From Actinomadura nitritigenes (GTDB lineage Bacteria; Actinomycetota; Actinomycetes; Streptosporangiales; Streptosporangiaceae), in NCBI RefSeq assembly GCF_017573545.1, contig NZ_JAGEOK010000022.1, forward strand, positions 107,720 to 171,719: a stretch of DNA of 64,000 bases, given 5' to 3'. How positions within the stretch are numbered: the first letter of the stretch is position 1; every line of letters begins with the position of its first letter. The position numbers were made by a program, and so were the translations under genes. Below are positions 8,826 to 17,151 of the stretch, in pieces. The notes beneath the pieces were generated by a model. That model searched no databases and was not told the origin of the DNA. It worked only from the letters and a program-made list of their open reading frames with translations.

Positions 8826-8971
8826 CCGATCGGGGCGCCGACCTGCGCATCCGCCCGGATCCCCTGCGGGAAAGGCGATCCCGCCGACCGGCCGGAAAAA
8901 CGATCTATCTGGGCCAAAGGTAAAGAAATCGCCCATTTGACTCAAGTGCGGCAATGCCGGATATAGTCAAC

Positions 8972-9004
8972 GCCAGGTCAAGGTCAAAGCACCGTTGACC
9001 TGGC
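8972..9004. promoter_or_regulatory. inverted repeat GCCAGGTCAA / TTGACCTGGC
   Basis: Exact 10-bp arms at 8972-8981 and 8995-9004 with a 13-nt spacer that contains a second GGTCAA. The right arm also contains TTGACC, a plausible -35 hexamer, so a dimer bound here could cover a promoter for the gene at 9337. Confidence 0.5.
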
Positions 9005-9336
9005 CAATCGCATAGCCGTCGCCTCCCGCCCGCCAGGCGGGAACCCTCAGCCGAACCACGGCCGTACCATGCACCGGCCGTGACCGCGCAGGGCCCAGCG
9101 GGCCCCCGGTCGGCACTCTCTCCCGCTTCACTGAAGCCCGCGTCGCGCGCATGCCCGCAAAGGAGCAGCGCGGACGGACGCGAGCTCGGCCCGTCATGTC
9201 CGCGGGCCGTCCACGCGGGTTCCTTACCGCGGCGGCATTCCCGAGTCCCGAGTCTCGGAACCCGTTCCGCATGCCCGGATCCTCCCTGTGCTCCGGCGCC
9301 GGAACGGCTGTCCTGTACGCCGAACTAAGGAATTTC

Positions 9337-10029
9337 ATGCAGCAGCGGACGATCAATCGCGTGTTGACCGGTGTCACCGGCGCGGCTCTTGCCGGGATGC
9401 TGGTGGGCGGCGTGGCGGCCGCCAGCCACGACGACTCCGCTCCCAAGCCCGACAGGCTTCTGGCGCAGCAGCAGGACATGGCCGCGCTGAAGCAGAAGGC
9501 CCCCGAGAAGAACACCTCCTCCGAGACCCTGGCCGAGTCCAGCTCGAAGTCCGCCTCCAAGAAGCCGGAGGCGAAGAAGACGGACGCCAAGGTCTCCGCC
9601 TCCAGGGACGCCAAGAAGAAGGCCGCCAAGGGCCCGAAGGCGATCCTCAGCGGCACCACCACCGCGTCCTACTTCTGGGACGACGGTTCCGGCATCAACG
9701 GCGACACCGGCGCCCCCGCGAGCGGCGAGCCGATGCAGAAGGGCCTGTTCGCCAGCCCGAGCTGGCCCATGAACACCAAGGTCAAGGTCACTTACAACGG
9801 CCGCAGCGTCACCGGCTTCATCGGCGACCGCGGGCCCGGCGCGCCCTCGCACGACGGCGTCATGCTCGACCTCGACACCTACACCTTCCGGTACCTGCTG
9901 GACGGCGGCAAGCCCGACAGCAAGTACGACGCCGGCACCGGCGAGGGACACCTCCAGGGCGTCAAGTGGGAGGTCCTGTCGTGGGGCTCCGGCGCGGGCA
10001 CCAAGGGCGACCCGCAGCCTCTGGGCTGA
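9337..10029 (+). CDS. secreted RlpA-like double-psi beta-barrel protein with Lys/Ser-rich linker
   Basis: A 230-aa exported protein. Residues 1-30 form a signal peptide (basic start, hydrophobic core, AAAS cleavage region). Residues ~55-100 are a Lys/Ser/Ala-rich linker, likely spanning or binding the wall. Residues ~103-218 resemble the RlpA/expansin-type barrel: TTASYFWDDG, NTKVKVTYNGRSVTGFIGDRGPG (DRGPG at 164-168) and the LDLD motif at 177-180, where such proteins carry the acidic residue of the peptidoglycan-acting site. AAGGAA precedes the ATG at 9337; a long upstream extension of the frame is not coding. A cell-wall role is inferred from fold similarity. Confidence 0.78.
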   Translation: MQQRTINRVLTGVTGAALAGMLVGGVAAASHDDSAPKPDRLLAQQQDMAALKQKAPEKNTSSETLAESSSKSASKKPEAKKTDAKVSASRDAKKKAAKGPKAILSGTTTASYFWDDGSGINGDTGAPASGEPMQKGLFASPSWPMNTKVKVTYNGRSVTGFIGDRGPGAPSHDGVMLDLDTYTFRYLLDGGKPDSKYDAGTGEGHLQGVKWEVLSWGSGAGTKGDPQPLG

Positions 10030-10128
10030 CGGTTCGTGAGCGGATTCACGGGCCGCCGCTCAGCGACGGTCCCGTGAGCCGCGCCGCACGACCCTCTCCG
10101 GCGGGACCGCCGGAACGCATGGAACGGC

Positions 10129-10159
10129 AACGCCCCGGCGATCCGATCGCCGGGGCGTT
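10129..10159. terminator. bidirectional terminator between convergent genes
   Basis: Perfect 14-bp stem AACGCCCCGGCGAT / ATCGCCGGGGCGTT with a 3-nt loop, between the RlpA-like gene and the M20 peptidase gene. The terminal AA/TT pairs make it usable from both sides. Confidence 0.75.
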
Positions 10160-10167
10160 CTCCGGCT

Positions 10168-11289
10168 TCAGGGGCGGTGGTCTTCGCCGGCGCCGCCCGG
10201 CCTGCGTGCGGCCAGCAGGCGGTGCAGCGCCTCCGCGGCGGCGTCGACGCGCGCGACCGAGCACGTCTCGTCGGTCACATGCGCCTGCTCGGGGTCGCCC
10301 GGCCCGTAGATCACCACGTCCGGCCCGCCGAGCAGGCCCGCGAGGACGGACGCGTCGGTGAAGTACGTCGCGTACTCCGGTGCGGCCCCGGAGGAGCCGG
10401 GGGCCAGGAGTTCCAGGACCTCCGGCATGCCCGGCGCCGCCGGGTCGGTGGCGACGCCGGGAAGGTCCACGAGCCGTTCGAGCTCGACCTCCCCGCCGCA
10501 CAGCTCCGAGATCACCGCGACCGCCTCGTCCGCGCCGAAGCCGGGGACGGTGCGGACGTCCAGCCGCATCTCGGCCCGGTCGGGCACCAGGTTCGGCTGC
10601 ACGCCGGAATGGAAGGTGCCCACGTTGACCGTCGCGGGCCCGTGCGTCGGGCTCACCGGCCAGCCCGCGTGCCCGTGCACGCGGACCGCCGCGGCGGCCA
10701 GCGCGGCGAGGGCGTTGCGGCCGAGCTCGGGCCGGGACCCGTGCGCGGACACGCCCCGTGCCGTGGCCTTCAGCCAGAGCGTGCCCTTGTGGCCGAGCAC
10801 CGTCCGGTTCCCCGTCGGCTCGGCGACGATCAGCAGGTCCGTGGCGGCGAGGGCGGCCGGGTCCAGGGCCGCCGCGCCGTCGCACCCGGTCTCCTCGCCG
10901 AAGGTGAACACCAGCTGGGGCGCGGGCAGCCCGTCGCGGACCGCCCGGACGGCCGCCTCGACCTGGCAGGCGACGCCCGCCTTCATGTCGCTGCTTCCCC
11001 GCCCGAGCAGGCGCCCGTCCCGGACGTCGCCGGACAGCGGGTCGAACGACCAGCCGGACGCGTCGGCGGGCACGGTGTCGAGGTGCCCGGTGAACGTGAC
11101 CGGGACGCGCGCCGCCTCGGGCCCGTGCCGGGCCACGACGTTCGCCCGCCCCTCGGCGGGCTCGTCCACCCGCACGGCGAATCCCGCGCCGTCCAGCACG
11201 TCCGCGACGAGGTCGGCGGCCCGCCGCTCGCCGCCGCCCCGGGTGTCGATCCGCACCAGCCGGCGCGCGAGCTCGAGCGCCTCGCCCAT
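10168..11289 (-). CDS. M20-family metallopeptidase (ArgE/DapE-like deacylase)
   Basis: A 373-aa dizinc amidohydrolase. Metal and catalytic residues are visible: H69 and D71 in GHLDTVP, D101 in GSSDMKAG, the Glu pair 132-133 in FGEETG, E157 in VAEPTG, and a C-terminal His in EQAHVTDE. The family removes acyl groups from amino acids or short peptides; substrate is not evident. AGGAG sits upstream of the ATG at 11289. It follows the LacI repressor gene by 44 nt on the same strand, so it may be co-transcribed with the repressor and belong to the same regulon as the divergent operon. Confidence 0.85.
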   Translation of the reverse strand: MGEALELARRLVRIDTRGGGERRAADLVADVLDGAGFAVRVDEPAEGRANVVARHGPEAARVPVTFTGHLDTVPADASGWSFDPLSGDVRDGRLLGRGSSDMKAGVACQVEAAVRAVRDGLPAPQLVFTFGEETGCDGAAALDPAALAATDLLIVAEPTGNRTVLGHKGTLWLKATARGVSAHGSRPELGRNALAALAAAAVRVHGHAGWPVSPTHGPATVNVGTFHSGVQPNLVPDRAEMRLDVRTVPGFGADEAVAVISELCGGEVELERLVDLPGVATDPAAPGMPEVLELLAPGSSGAAPEYATYFTDASVLAGLLGGPDVVIYGPGDPEQAHVTDETCSVARVDAAAEALHRLLAARRPGGAGEDHRP

Positions 11290-11333
11290 CTCCTGACCTC
11301 CCTCTCAAGGCCCGGCCGGGCGGCCGGGACGTC

Positions 11334-12353
11334 TCAGGCCCCCGCCCGCGTGCTCTCCCTGACCACCAGGGTCGGGACGAGCGCGATGTGCGCCGACGGC
11401 CCGCGGTCCCCGTCGGCCTCGCCGGCGGCCGCGGCCAGCAGCCGCACGGCCTCGGTCGCGATCCGGTCGCGGGGCTGGTCGATGGTGGTGAGCGCGGGCT
11501 CGCTGAGCCGTGAGAACTCGATGTTGTCGTACCCGGTGACCTGGACCCGGCCAGGGACGTCCACGCCGTGCGCCCGGCACGCCCGGGTCACGCCGAGCGC
11601 GATCAGGTCGTCGGCGCACACGATGGCGTCGGGCAGGTCGCCGGCGGCGATCAGCCGCGCGGCGGCCGTCTCGCCCCATTCCACGCTGTAGTCGCCGAGC
11701 AGGATCTGGTCCGGGTCCACCGCGATGCCGAGGTCCTCGGACCGGCGGCGGAACCCGGCGAAGCGCTGCTCGGTGGAGGAGTTGGTCAGCAGCGAGCCGG
11801 CGAACGCCGCCGACCGCGCCCCGCCCGCGTGCAGGTGGTCCATGACCTGCCGCATCGCGGCGACGTCGTCGACGCCGACCCAGTCGGTGCTGGTGCCGCC
11901 GACGAACCGGTCGAGCTGGACCAGGGGGAGCCGGCCGGCGGTCTCCTGGACGGCGGCGCCGCTGAGCGTGCCGTGGCTCGGGCTGACGATGATGCCGTCG
12001 ACGTTGCGGGCGACGAGGGTGGCCAGTCGCCGCGCCTCGACCTCGGGGTCGGACCGCGCGTCGCAGAGCAGCAGCTCCTTGCCCTCGCGGCCGAGGGCGT
12101 GCTCGACGCTCTCCACCAGCGAGGTGAAGAACGGGTTGGAGATGCTCGGCACGACCATGCCGACGGTGTCGGTGCGGCTGTTGCGCAGCGCCCGCGCGAT
12201 GGAGTTGACCTGGTATCCGAGGTCGTCGGCGGCCTTCCTGACCTTGCGCTGGACGGCCGCCGACACGGGCCCGCGGCCCGACAGCACGCGCGACACCGTG
12301 GCGGTGGAGACCCCGGCGCGCTCGGCGACCTGGGCGATCGTGACCCGCTGCAA
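11334..12353 (-). CDS. LacI-family transcriptional repressor
   Basis: A 339-aa LacI/GalR regulator: HTH at residues ~3-50 (VTIAQVAERAGVSTATVSRVL), then a hinge and a periplasmic-binding-like core. The start is a TTG at 12353, chosen because GGAGAGG lies 7 nt upstream; an upstream ATG at 12404 gives 17 extra residues that do not look like the family. It is divergent from the BtpA-kinase-ABC operon. A copy of the operator seen in that operon's leader overlaps this gene's own TTG codon, implying autoregulation. Confidence 0.92.
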   Translation of the reverse strand: MQRVTIAQVAERAGVSTATVSRVLSGRGPVSAAVQRKVRKAADDLGYQVNSIARALRNSRTDTVGMVVPSISNPFFTSLVESVEHALGREGKELLLCDARSDPEVEARRLATLVARNVDGIIVSPSHGTLSGAAVQETAGRLPLVQLDRFVGGTSTDWVGVDDVAAMRQVMDHLHAGGARSAAFAGSLLTNSSTEQRFAGFRRRSEDLGIAVDPDQILLGDYSVEWGETAAARLIAAGDLPDAIVCADDLIALGVTRACRAHGVDVPGRVQVTGYDNIEFSRLSEPALTTIDQPRDRIATEAVRLLAAAAGEADGDRGPSAHIALVPTLVVRESTRAGA

Positions 12354-12362
12354 TCGTTTACC
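12349..12362. promoter_or_regulatory. LacI-type operator overlapping the repressor's start codon
   Basis: TGCAATCGTTTACC matches the operator at 12472 in 11 of 14 positions and includes the TTG start codon (12351-12353, complement). Binding here would block the repressor's own translation-start region or act as a roadblock to its transcription. Confidence 0.6.
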
Positions 12363-12426
12363 TCTCCAGCTTGGCGAAAGCCCGGGTGCTGGGCAGATCG
12401 ACAACAGTCGACCCGATCATACCCCC

Positions 12427-12456
12427 TTGACGGCCTGCGGGATCCGTATCTACGGT
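12427..12456 (+). promoter_or_regulatory. probable promoter of the btpA-pfkB-ABC operon
   Basis: TTGACG (12427-12432), 18-nt spacer, TACGGT (12451-12456). The predicted start would lie about 10 nt ahead of the operator at 12472, so a bound repressor would block initiation or escape. Confidence 0.45.
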
Positions 12457-12471
12457 GCAGGGCAACACGAC

Positions 12472-12485
12472 TGCAATCGATTACA
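12472..12485 (+). promoter_or_regulatory. LacI-type operator in the operon leader
   Basis: TGCAATCGATTACA, a near-perfect palindrome centred on CG (12 of 14 positions symmetric), as expected for LacI/GalR proteins. It lies between the promoter and the AGGAGG ribosome-binding site of the first operon gene. Confidence 0.7.
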
Positions 12486-12496
12486 CAGGAGGCGAC

Positions 12497-13372
12497 ATGG
12501 TGAGGGCGACGGGGAGCGAGCGGGCACTGGGCGTGTTCCCGCCGAGGCCGAACGCCGTCGAGGAGCTGTTCGGCACCCCCAAGGTCGTCATCGGCGCCGT
12601 GCACCTGCCGCCGCTGCCGGGCAGCCCGCACTACGAGGGCGTGCCGCTCGACGAGATCTGCGCGTTCGCGATCGAGGAGGCGCGGGCCTACCTGGACGGC
12701 GGCGCCCACGGCGTGATCGTCGAGAACCACTGGGACATCCCGTTCCTCAAGCCGGGCGAGCACGGCTACGAGACCGCCGCCGCCATGGCCGTCGTGACCG
12801 ACCGGGTCCGGCACGCGACCGCCGGGCGGGTCGGCGTGAGCGTCCTGTCGAACGCCGCGGAGTGCTCGATCGCCTCCGCCTGGTCGGGCGGCGCCGGGTT
12901 CGTCCGCGTGAACCAGTGGGCCAACGCCTACGTCGCGAACGAGGGGATCATCGAGGGCCAGGCCGCGCACGCCACCCGCTACCGCAGCCGGATCGGCGCG
13001 AACCCCGTCAAGATCTTCGCGGACGTGCACGTCAAGCACGGCGCGCACGCGATCGTCGCGGACCGGACCCTCGCCGAGCAGACCGAGGACGCCGAGTTCT
13101 TCGGCGCCGACGTGCTGATCGCCACCGGCTCGCGGACCGGCGACGCGGCCGCCCTGGACGAGGTCGAGGGCATCGCCGCGAACACCACGCTGCCGGTCGT
13201 GATCGGCTCGGGGATCAGCGCCGGCAACGTCGGGGAGCTGCTGCCGGCCTGCGACGGTGTGATCGTCGCGTCCTCGGTCAAGGACAACGGCCGCTGGTGG
13301 GGCCGGGTCGACGCCGCCAAGGTGCGGGAGCTGACCGCCGCCGCCGCGAAGGCGGGCGTGGTCCTCCCATGA
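12497..13372 (+). CDS. BtpA/SgcQ family protein
   Basis: A 291-aa TIM-barrel-like protein of the BtpA/SgcQ family, recognised from GAVHLPPLPGSPHY near the N-terminus, GVIVENHWDIPF, and the C-terminal VVIGSGISAGNVGELLPACDGVIVASSVK. SgcQ sits in a putative sugar operon in E. coli; BtpA was linked to photosystem I in cyanobacteria; no enzyme activity is established to my knowledge. AGGAGG six nt ahead of the ATG at 12497 fixes the start. First gene of the LacI-controlled operon; it overlaps the kinase gene by 4 nt. Confidence 0.85.
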   Translation: MVRATGSERALGVFPPRPNAVEELFGTPKVVIGAVHLPPLPGSPHYEGVPLDEICAFAIEEARAYLDGGAHGVIVENHWDIPFLKPGEHGYETAAAMAVVTDRVRHATAGRVGVSVLSNAAECSIASAWSGGAGFVRVNQWANAYVANEGIIEGQAAHATRYRSRIGANPVKIFADVHVKHGAHAIVADRTLAEQTEDAEFFGADVLIATGSRTGDAAALDEVEGIAANTTLPVVIGSGISAGNVGELLPACDGVIVASSVKDNGRWWGRVDAAKVRELTAAAAKAGVVLP

Positions 13373-14364
13373 TCGTGTTCTGCGGCTACGCCAACGTCGA
13401 CCTCACGGTCGCCGTCCCCGAACTGCCGGGGCCCGCCGCCCGCGTCCAGGCCACCGCGGTGCGCCGCGGCGAGGGCGGCATGGGGGCGAACGCGGCGGTG
13501 GCGGCCGCGCGGATGGGCGCCGACGCGCGCTTCGCGGGCGCCGTCGGGCCGGACGCGGCGAGCACCGCGTTCCTCGACGCGCTCGCCGCCGACGGCGTCG
13601 GCACCGAATGGACGTCCCGGACCGGCGTCCTCACGACCGCGGTCGTCCTGCTCACCCCCGACGGGGAACGTTCCATCATCAGCCAGGACGACGAGGTCAC
13701 CACCGAGCACGTCGCCGCCGTCGCCGCGAAGGCCCGCGCGGCGGGCGCGGACTGGCTCTACCTCGACGGCTACCGCTTCCCCGCGGCGGCCGGCGTGCTC
13801 GGCGACGGGCCGCCCGGGGTCGTCGTCGACCTCGACGGCTGCGACGGCGCCGCGGCGGCCCGCGCCGCGCTCGCCGCGGCCGACCACGCGGTCGTCGGCC
13901 GCGCGCAGGCCGCCGCGTTCCTCGGCGACGACGACGCGCTGGCCTCGACCGCCACCGAACATCGGGTAAACCTGGTGGTCACGGACGGTTCCCGGGGCTG
14001 GACGCTGTTCACGCCGGACGGCGGCCGGCACGCTGGCGCGGCGATCGAGGTGACCGCCGTGGACGCCACGGGCGCCGGGGACTGCTTCGCAGGCTCCTAC
14101 TGCGCGGAACTGGACCGGGGCACCGGCCCGCTGGAGGCGGCACGGGTCGCGGCGGTCGCCGCGGGCCTGTCGTGCACCCGGCCCGGTGCGCGCGCGGGAC
14201 TGCCGCATCGCGAGGACGTCCTCGCCTATATCGACTCCGCCGGAGCGCACTCCGCCGAGGCGAGCACAGCTCAAGCACATACGGCCCCCACGGACACGGT
14301 CCGTCCCGGAACCGGTCCGGACGCGTCCCCCGCGCTCGCGCGGCGCCATGGAGAGGAGACATGA
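13369..14364 (+). CDS. PfkB-family carbohydrate/nucleoside kinase
   Basis: A 331-aa ribokinase-fold enzyme expected to transfer phosphate from ATP to a sugar or nucleoside-like alcohol. Visible: N-terminal GYANVDLTVAVPELP, the Gly-rich GEGGMGANAAVAAARMGA (signature 1 region), and signature 2 VDATGAGDCFAGSY, holding the catalytic Asp and anion hole. The C-terminal ~40 residues are a low-complexity Ala/Thr/His tail not needed for the fold. The ATG overlaps the upstream stop (ATGA), and its own stop overlaps the next gene's ATG, so translational coupling is likely through this part of the operon. Confidence 0.88.
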   Translation: MIVFCGYANVDLTVAVPELPGPAARVQATAVRRGEGGMGANAAVAAARMGADARFAGAVGPDAASTAFLDALAADGVGTEWTSRTGVLTTAVVLLTPDGERSIISQDDEVTTEHVAAVAAKARAAGADWLYLDGYRFPAAAGVLGDGPPGVVVDLDGCDGAAAARAALAAADHAVVGRAQAAAFLGDDDALASTATEHRVNLVVTDGSRGWTLFTPDGGRHAGAAIEVTAVDATGAGDCFAGSYCAELDRGTGPLEAARVAAVAAGLSCTRPGARAGLPHREDVLAYIDSAGAHSAEASTAQAHTAPTDTVRPGTGPDASPALARRHGEET

Positions 14365-15377
14365 TGCGACGCACGGTGACGGCCGCGGTCGCGCTCGGCC
14401 TGCTGCTGACGGCGACGACCGCCTGCGACGTCCAGGCCCGCAAGGAGATCGCGGCCGAGAAGAAGGCCACCGAGCAGGGCCCGCCGCCGCCCCAGCGGAT
14501 CGCGCAGGCCTGCAAGGTCCAGGGGCGCGCCCCGAAGATCGGGCTCGTCCCGATCAACCTCCAGGCGCTGTTCTTCAACCAGATCAACACGGGCGCGAAG
14601 GCCGTCGCGGCCAAGGCCGGCGCGCAGGTGCAGGTCGTCAACGGCAACGACGACTCCACCACGCAGGCCAACGCCATCGACGACATGGTCGCCGGCCACT
14701 ACGACGCGATCATCGTGGACGCGGTGGACACCGAGGGCATCAAGCCGGCGATCCGGCGCGCCAAGGACGCCGGCATCCCGGTCGTCGCGGTGGACGCCAC
14801 CGTCGACGACCCGGCGGTGTCCACGCAGGTCGGCACCGCCAACGCCGAGGGCGGCAGGCAGCTCGCCGACGCGCTGCTGAAGATCTCCGGCGGCAAGGGC
14901 GACATCGGCGTGGTCGGCGCCCTCAACAGCACGATCCAGAACGAGCGGCAGAAGGGCTTCTCCGACCAGGTCACCGCGCACGGCATGAAGATCAAGAACG
15001 TCGTGGACGGCCGCAACATCCAGGAGAACGCGCAGACCGCCGCGGAGAACCTGCTGACCGGCAACCCGGACCTGCCCTACGCCTACGCCACCGGCGAGCC
15101 CGCGCTCATCGGCCTGGCCGCCGCCGTGGTCAGCCAGCAGCGCACCAAGGACCTCCAGGTCGTCGGCTGGGACCTGTCCAGCCAGGCGGTCGACGGGCTG
15201 AAGGCCGGCTGGATCAAGGGCGTCGTCCAGCAGAACACCTTCCAGTTCGGCTACGACGCGATGAACGCCGCGATCGACCTGGCGTGCAAGCGGCCCGCGC
15301 CGAAGGACGTCCCCGTCCCGACCCAGATCGTCACCCCCGCCAACGTCGGGGACTACCTGTACTACCTGGAGAAGTGA
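14361..15377 (+). CDS. sugar-type ABC transporter substrate-binding lipoprotein
   Basis: A 338-aa periplasmic-binding-protein type I (RbsB-like) domain. The N-terminus is a lipoprotein signal ending at Cys22 (LLLTATTAC, a slightly weak lipobox with Thr at -3), so it is anchored to the outer face of the membrane. The core has the D-ribose/galactose-binder layout, with INTGAKAVAAKAGAQVQVVNGNDDS and DAVDTEGIKPAIRRAKDAGIPVVAVD. It starts at ATGATG 14361, four nt inside the kinase gene, after GAGAGGAG. Partner of the ATPase and permease that follow. Confidence 0.9.
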   Translation: MMRRTVTAAVALGLLLTATTACDVQARKEIAAEKKATEQGPPPPQRIAQACKVQGRAPKIGLVPINLQALFFNQINTGAKAVAAKAGAQVQVVNGNDDSTTQANAIDDMVAGHYDAIIVDAVDTEGIKPAIRRAKDAGIPVVAVDATVDDPAVSTQVGTANAEGGRQLADALLKISGGKGDIGVVGALNSTIQNERQKGFSDQVTAHGMKIKNVVDGRNIQENAQTAAENLLTGNPDLPYAYATGEPALIGLAAAVVSQQRTKDLQVVGWDLSSQAVDGLKAGWIKGVVQQNTFQFGYDAMNAAIDLACKRPAPKDVPVPTQIVTPANVGDYLYYLEK

Positions 15378-15379
15378 TC

Positions 15380-16135
15380 ATGGGCGATCAACCGCTGGTC
15401 ACATTGGAGGGCATCACCAAGTCGTTCGGCGCGGTGCAGTCGCTGCGCGGCGTCGACCTGACGCTGGCGCCCGGCGAGGTCCTCGGCCTCGTCGGCGACA
15501 ACGGCGCCGGCAAGTCCACCCTGATGAAGGTGCTGGCCGGAGCGGTCCAGCACGACGCCGGCCGGATCACGATCGACGGCCGGGAGGTGCGGTTCGCCAG
15601 CCCGGCGGACGCGCGCCGCGAGCGGATCGGCATCGTCTACCAGGACCTCGCGCTGTGCGACACCCTCGACGTCGCGAGCAACCTGTTCCTCGGCCGCGAA
15701 CCGCGCAGGGGCCCGTTCATCGACCGGCGCGCCATGCACGAGAAGGCCGCCGAGACGCTGTCGGACCTGCACGTCCGGGTCAAGTCGACCTACCAGGAGA
15801 TCGGGCACCTGTCCGGCGGGCAGCGGCAGGCCGTGGCGATCGCCCGCGCCGTGTCGTTCAAGCCGCGAGTGCTGATCCTGGACGAGCCGACCGCCGCGCT
15901 GGCGGTCGCCGAGGTCCGCCAGGTGCTCGCCATGATCAAGGACGTGGCGGCGCAGGGCGTCGGGGTCATCCTGATCACCCACCGGCTGCAGGACCTGTTC
16001 GAGGTCTGCGACCGCATCACCGTCATGTACGAGGGCCGCAGCGTCGAGGACGAGCCGGTGTCCGCGCTGGACATCGAGCGGCTCGTCGCCATGATCACCC
16101 GTTCCGGCAGCGAGCACACCGAGGAGGTGGCCTGA
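15380..16135 (+). CDS. sugar-type ABC transporter ATP-binding protein (single domain)
   Basis: A 251-aa ATPase: Walker A GDNGAGKST (39-47), signature LSGGQRQ, Walker B VLILDEPTAAL and switch His in ITHR. Unlike RbsA it has one nucleotide-binding domain, so the importer would use a homodimer, as in the FrcA type. GGAGAAG lies before the ATG at 15380, two nt after the previous stop; its stop overlaps the permease ATG (TGATG). Confidence 0.9.
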   Translation: MGDQPLVTLEGITKSFGAVQSLRGVDLTLAPGEVLGLVGDNGAGKSTLMKVLAGAVQHDAGRITIDGREVRFASPADARRERIGIVYQDLALCDTLDVASNLFLGREPRRGPFIDRRAMHEKAAETLSDLHVRVKSTYQEIGHLSGGQRQAVAIARAVSFKPRVLILDEPTAALAVAEVRQVLAMIKDVAAQGVGVILITHRLQDLFEVCDRITVMYEGRSVEDEPVSALDIERLVAMITRSGSEHTEEVA

Positions 16136-17151
16136 TGAGCGTGCAGGCCCCGCCCGCCCCCACCGTCCTGGCGAAGACCCCGAGCCGCTGGGAGCGCGCC
16201 AACAAGGCGACGCTGGCGATGCTCGGCGTCACCGTCGCGCTGTTCGTCGGCTTCGGCATCGGCGCGGACAACTTCCTGAGCTTCGACAACATGTCGAACC
16301 TCGCCACCCAGGTGGCGATCACGCTGATCGTCGCGGTCGCGATGACCTTCGTGATCACCACCGGGCAGATCGACCTGTCGGTGGGCTCCACGGTCGCGTT
16401 CGTCGCGGTCGGCACGGCCGAGATGCTGAAGGCCGGCTGGGACTCCTCCATCGTGATCGTCGCGGCCCTCGCCGCCGGGCTGTTCTGGGGCGCGGTCAAC
16501 GGCTGGCTCGCCGCCTACCAGAGGATCCCGCCGTTCATCGTCACGCTGGCGACGATGTCGGTGATCCGCGGGCTCGCGCAGCTGTGGACCAAGGGGTTCT
16601 CGGTGCCGATCGACCGGCGGCTGTACGTCGCGAAGATCGGCGAGGCGAAGTTCCTCGGCTTCTCCGCGCTGGCGTGGATCGCGCTGGCCACCGTGGTGAT
16701 CGGCGGGATCCTGCTGGCCAGGACCCGGTTCGGCAACTACGTCAACGGCATCGGCTCGCAGGAGGAGTCGGTGCGCCGCGCGGGCGTGAACACCGCCCGG
16801 ATCAAGATGGTCACGCTGATGCTGGCCGGGCTCGCGGCCGGCGTCGCCGGGCTGCTCACCGCGGCGCGGCTCGGCTCCGGCTCGGCCAACTCCGGGCAGG
16901 GCTTCGAGCTGACCGTGATCGCCGCGGTGGTGCTCGGCGGCACCGACCTGTTCGGCGGCCGCGGCACCATGATCGGCAGCATCATCGGCGCGGTGATCAC
17001 CGGGGTGATCGCCAACGGGCTGACGCTGCTCGGCGTGAGCCCGTTCCTTACCCCGATCGTCACCGGGCTGGTGCTGCTCGCCGCGATCTGGCTGAACCTG
17101 CGCGGCCGCACGCTCTCCGAGCTGGGCGCCAAGCTGCTGGGACGGACATGA
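16135..17151 (+). CDS. sugar-type ABC transporter permease (RbsC/FrcC-like)
   Basis: A 338-aa inner-membrane protein with about 9-10 hydrophobic segments. Family motifs: VITTGQIDLSVGSTVAFV in the first third, PFIVTLATMSVIRGLAQLWTKG, and the EAA-like loop around FGNYVNGIGSQEESVRRAGVNTARIK. It forms the channel with the single-domain ATPase. The ATG at 16135 overlaps the ATPase stop and the stop overlaps the next ATG. Confidence 0.9.
   Translation: MSVQAPPAPTVLAKTPSRWERANKATLAMLGVTVALFVGFGIGADNFLSFDNMSNLATQVAITLIVAVAMTFVITTGQIDLSVGSTVAFVAVGTAEMLKAGWDSSIVIVAALAAGLFWGAVNGWLAAYQRIPPFIVTLATMSVIRGLAQLWTKGFSVPIDRRLYVAKIGEAKFLGFSALAWIALATVVIGGILLARTRFGNYVNGIGSQEESVRRAGVNTARIKMVTLMLAGLAAGVAGLLTAARLGSGSANSGQGFELTVIAAVVLGGTDLFGGRGTMIGSIIGAVITGVIANGLTLLGVSPFLTPIVTGLVLLAAIWLNLRGRTLSELGAKLLGRT

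Larger units (their letters stand above)
8685..9336. other. 652-nt non-coding, AT-richer region ahead of the RlpA-like gene
   Basis: No credible gene is seen on either strand; all frames here are short or low-complexity. From about 8780 to 8980 the base composition falls well below the surroundings and holds two inverted repeats, listed separately. The remaining ~330 nt before the start codon at 9337 would be an unusually long leader. I looked for the c-di-AMP (ydaO) riboswitch that often precedes actinobacterial cell-wall enzymes and did not find its conserved strings. Confidence 0.5.

Noticed and set aside
9005..9336. c-di-AMP (ydaO) riboswitch ahead of the RlpA-like gene
   Set aside because: The context is right, but the conserved strings (such as the GGGGUGAAU and CCGUCAGCUAAC regions) are not present.
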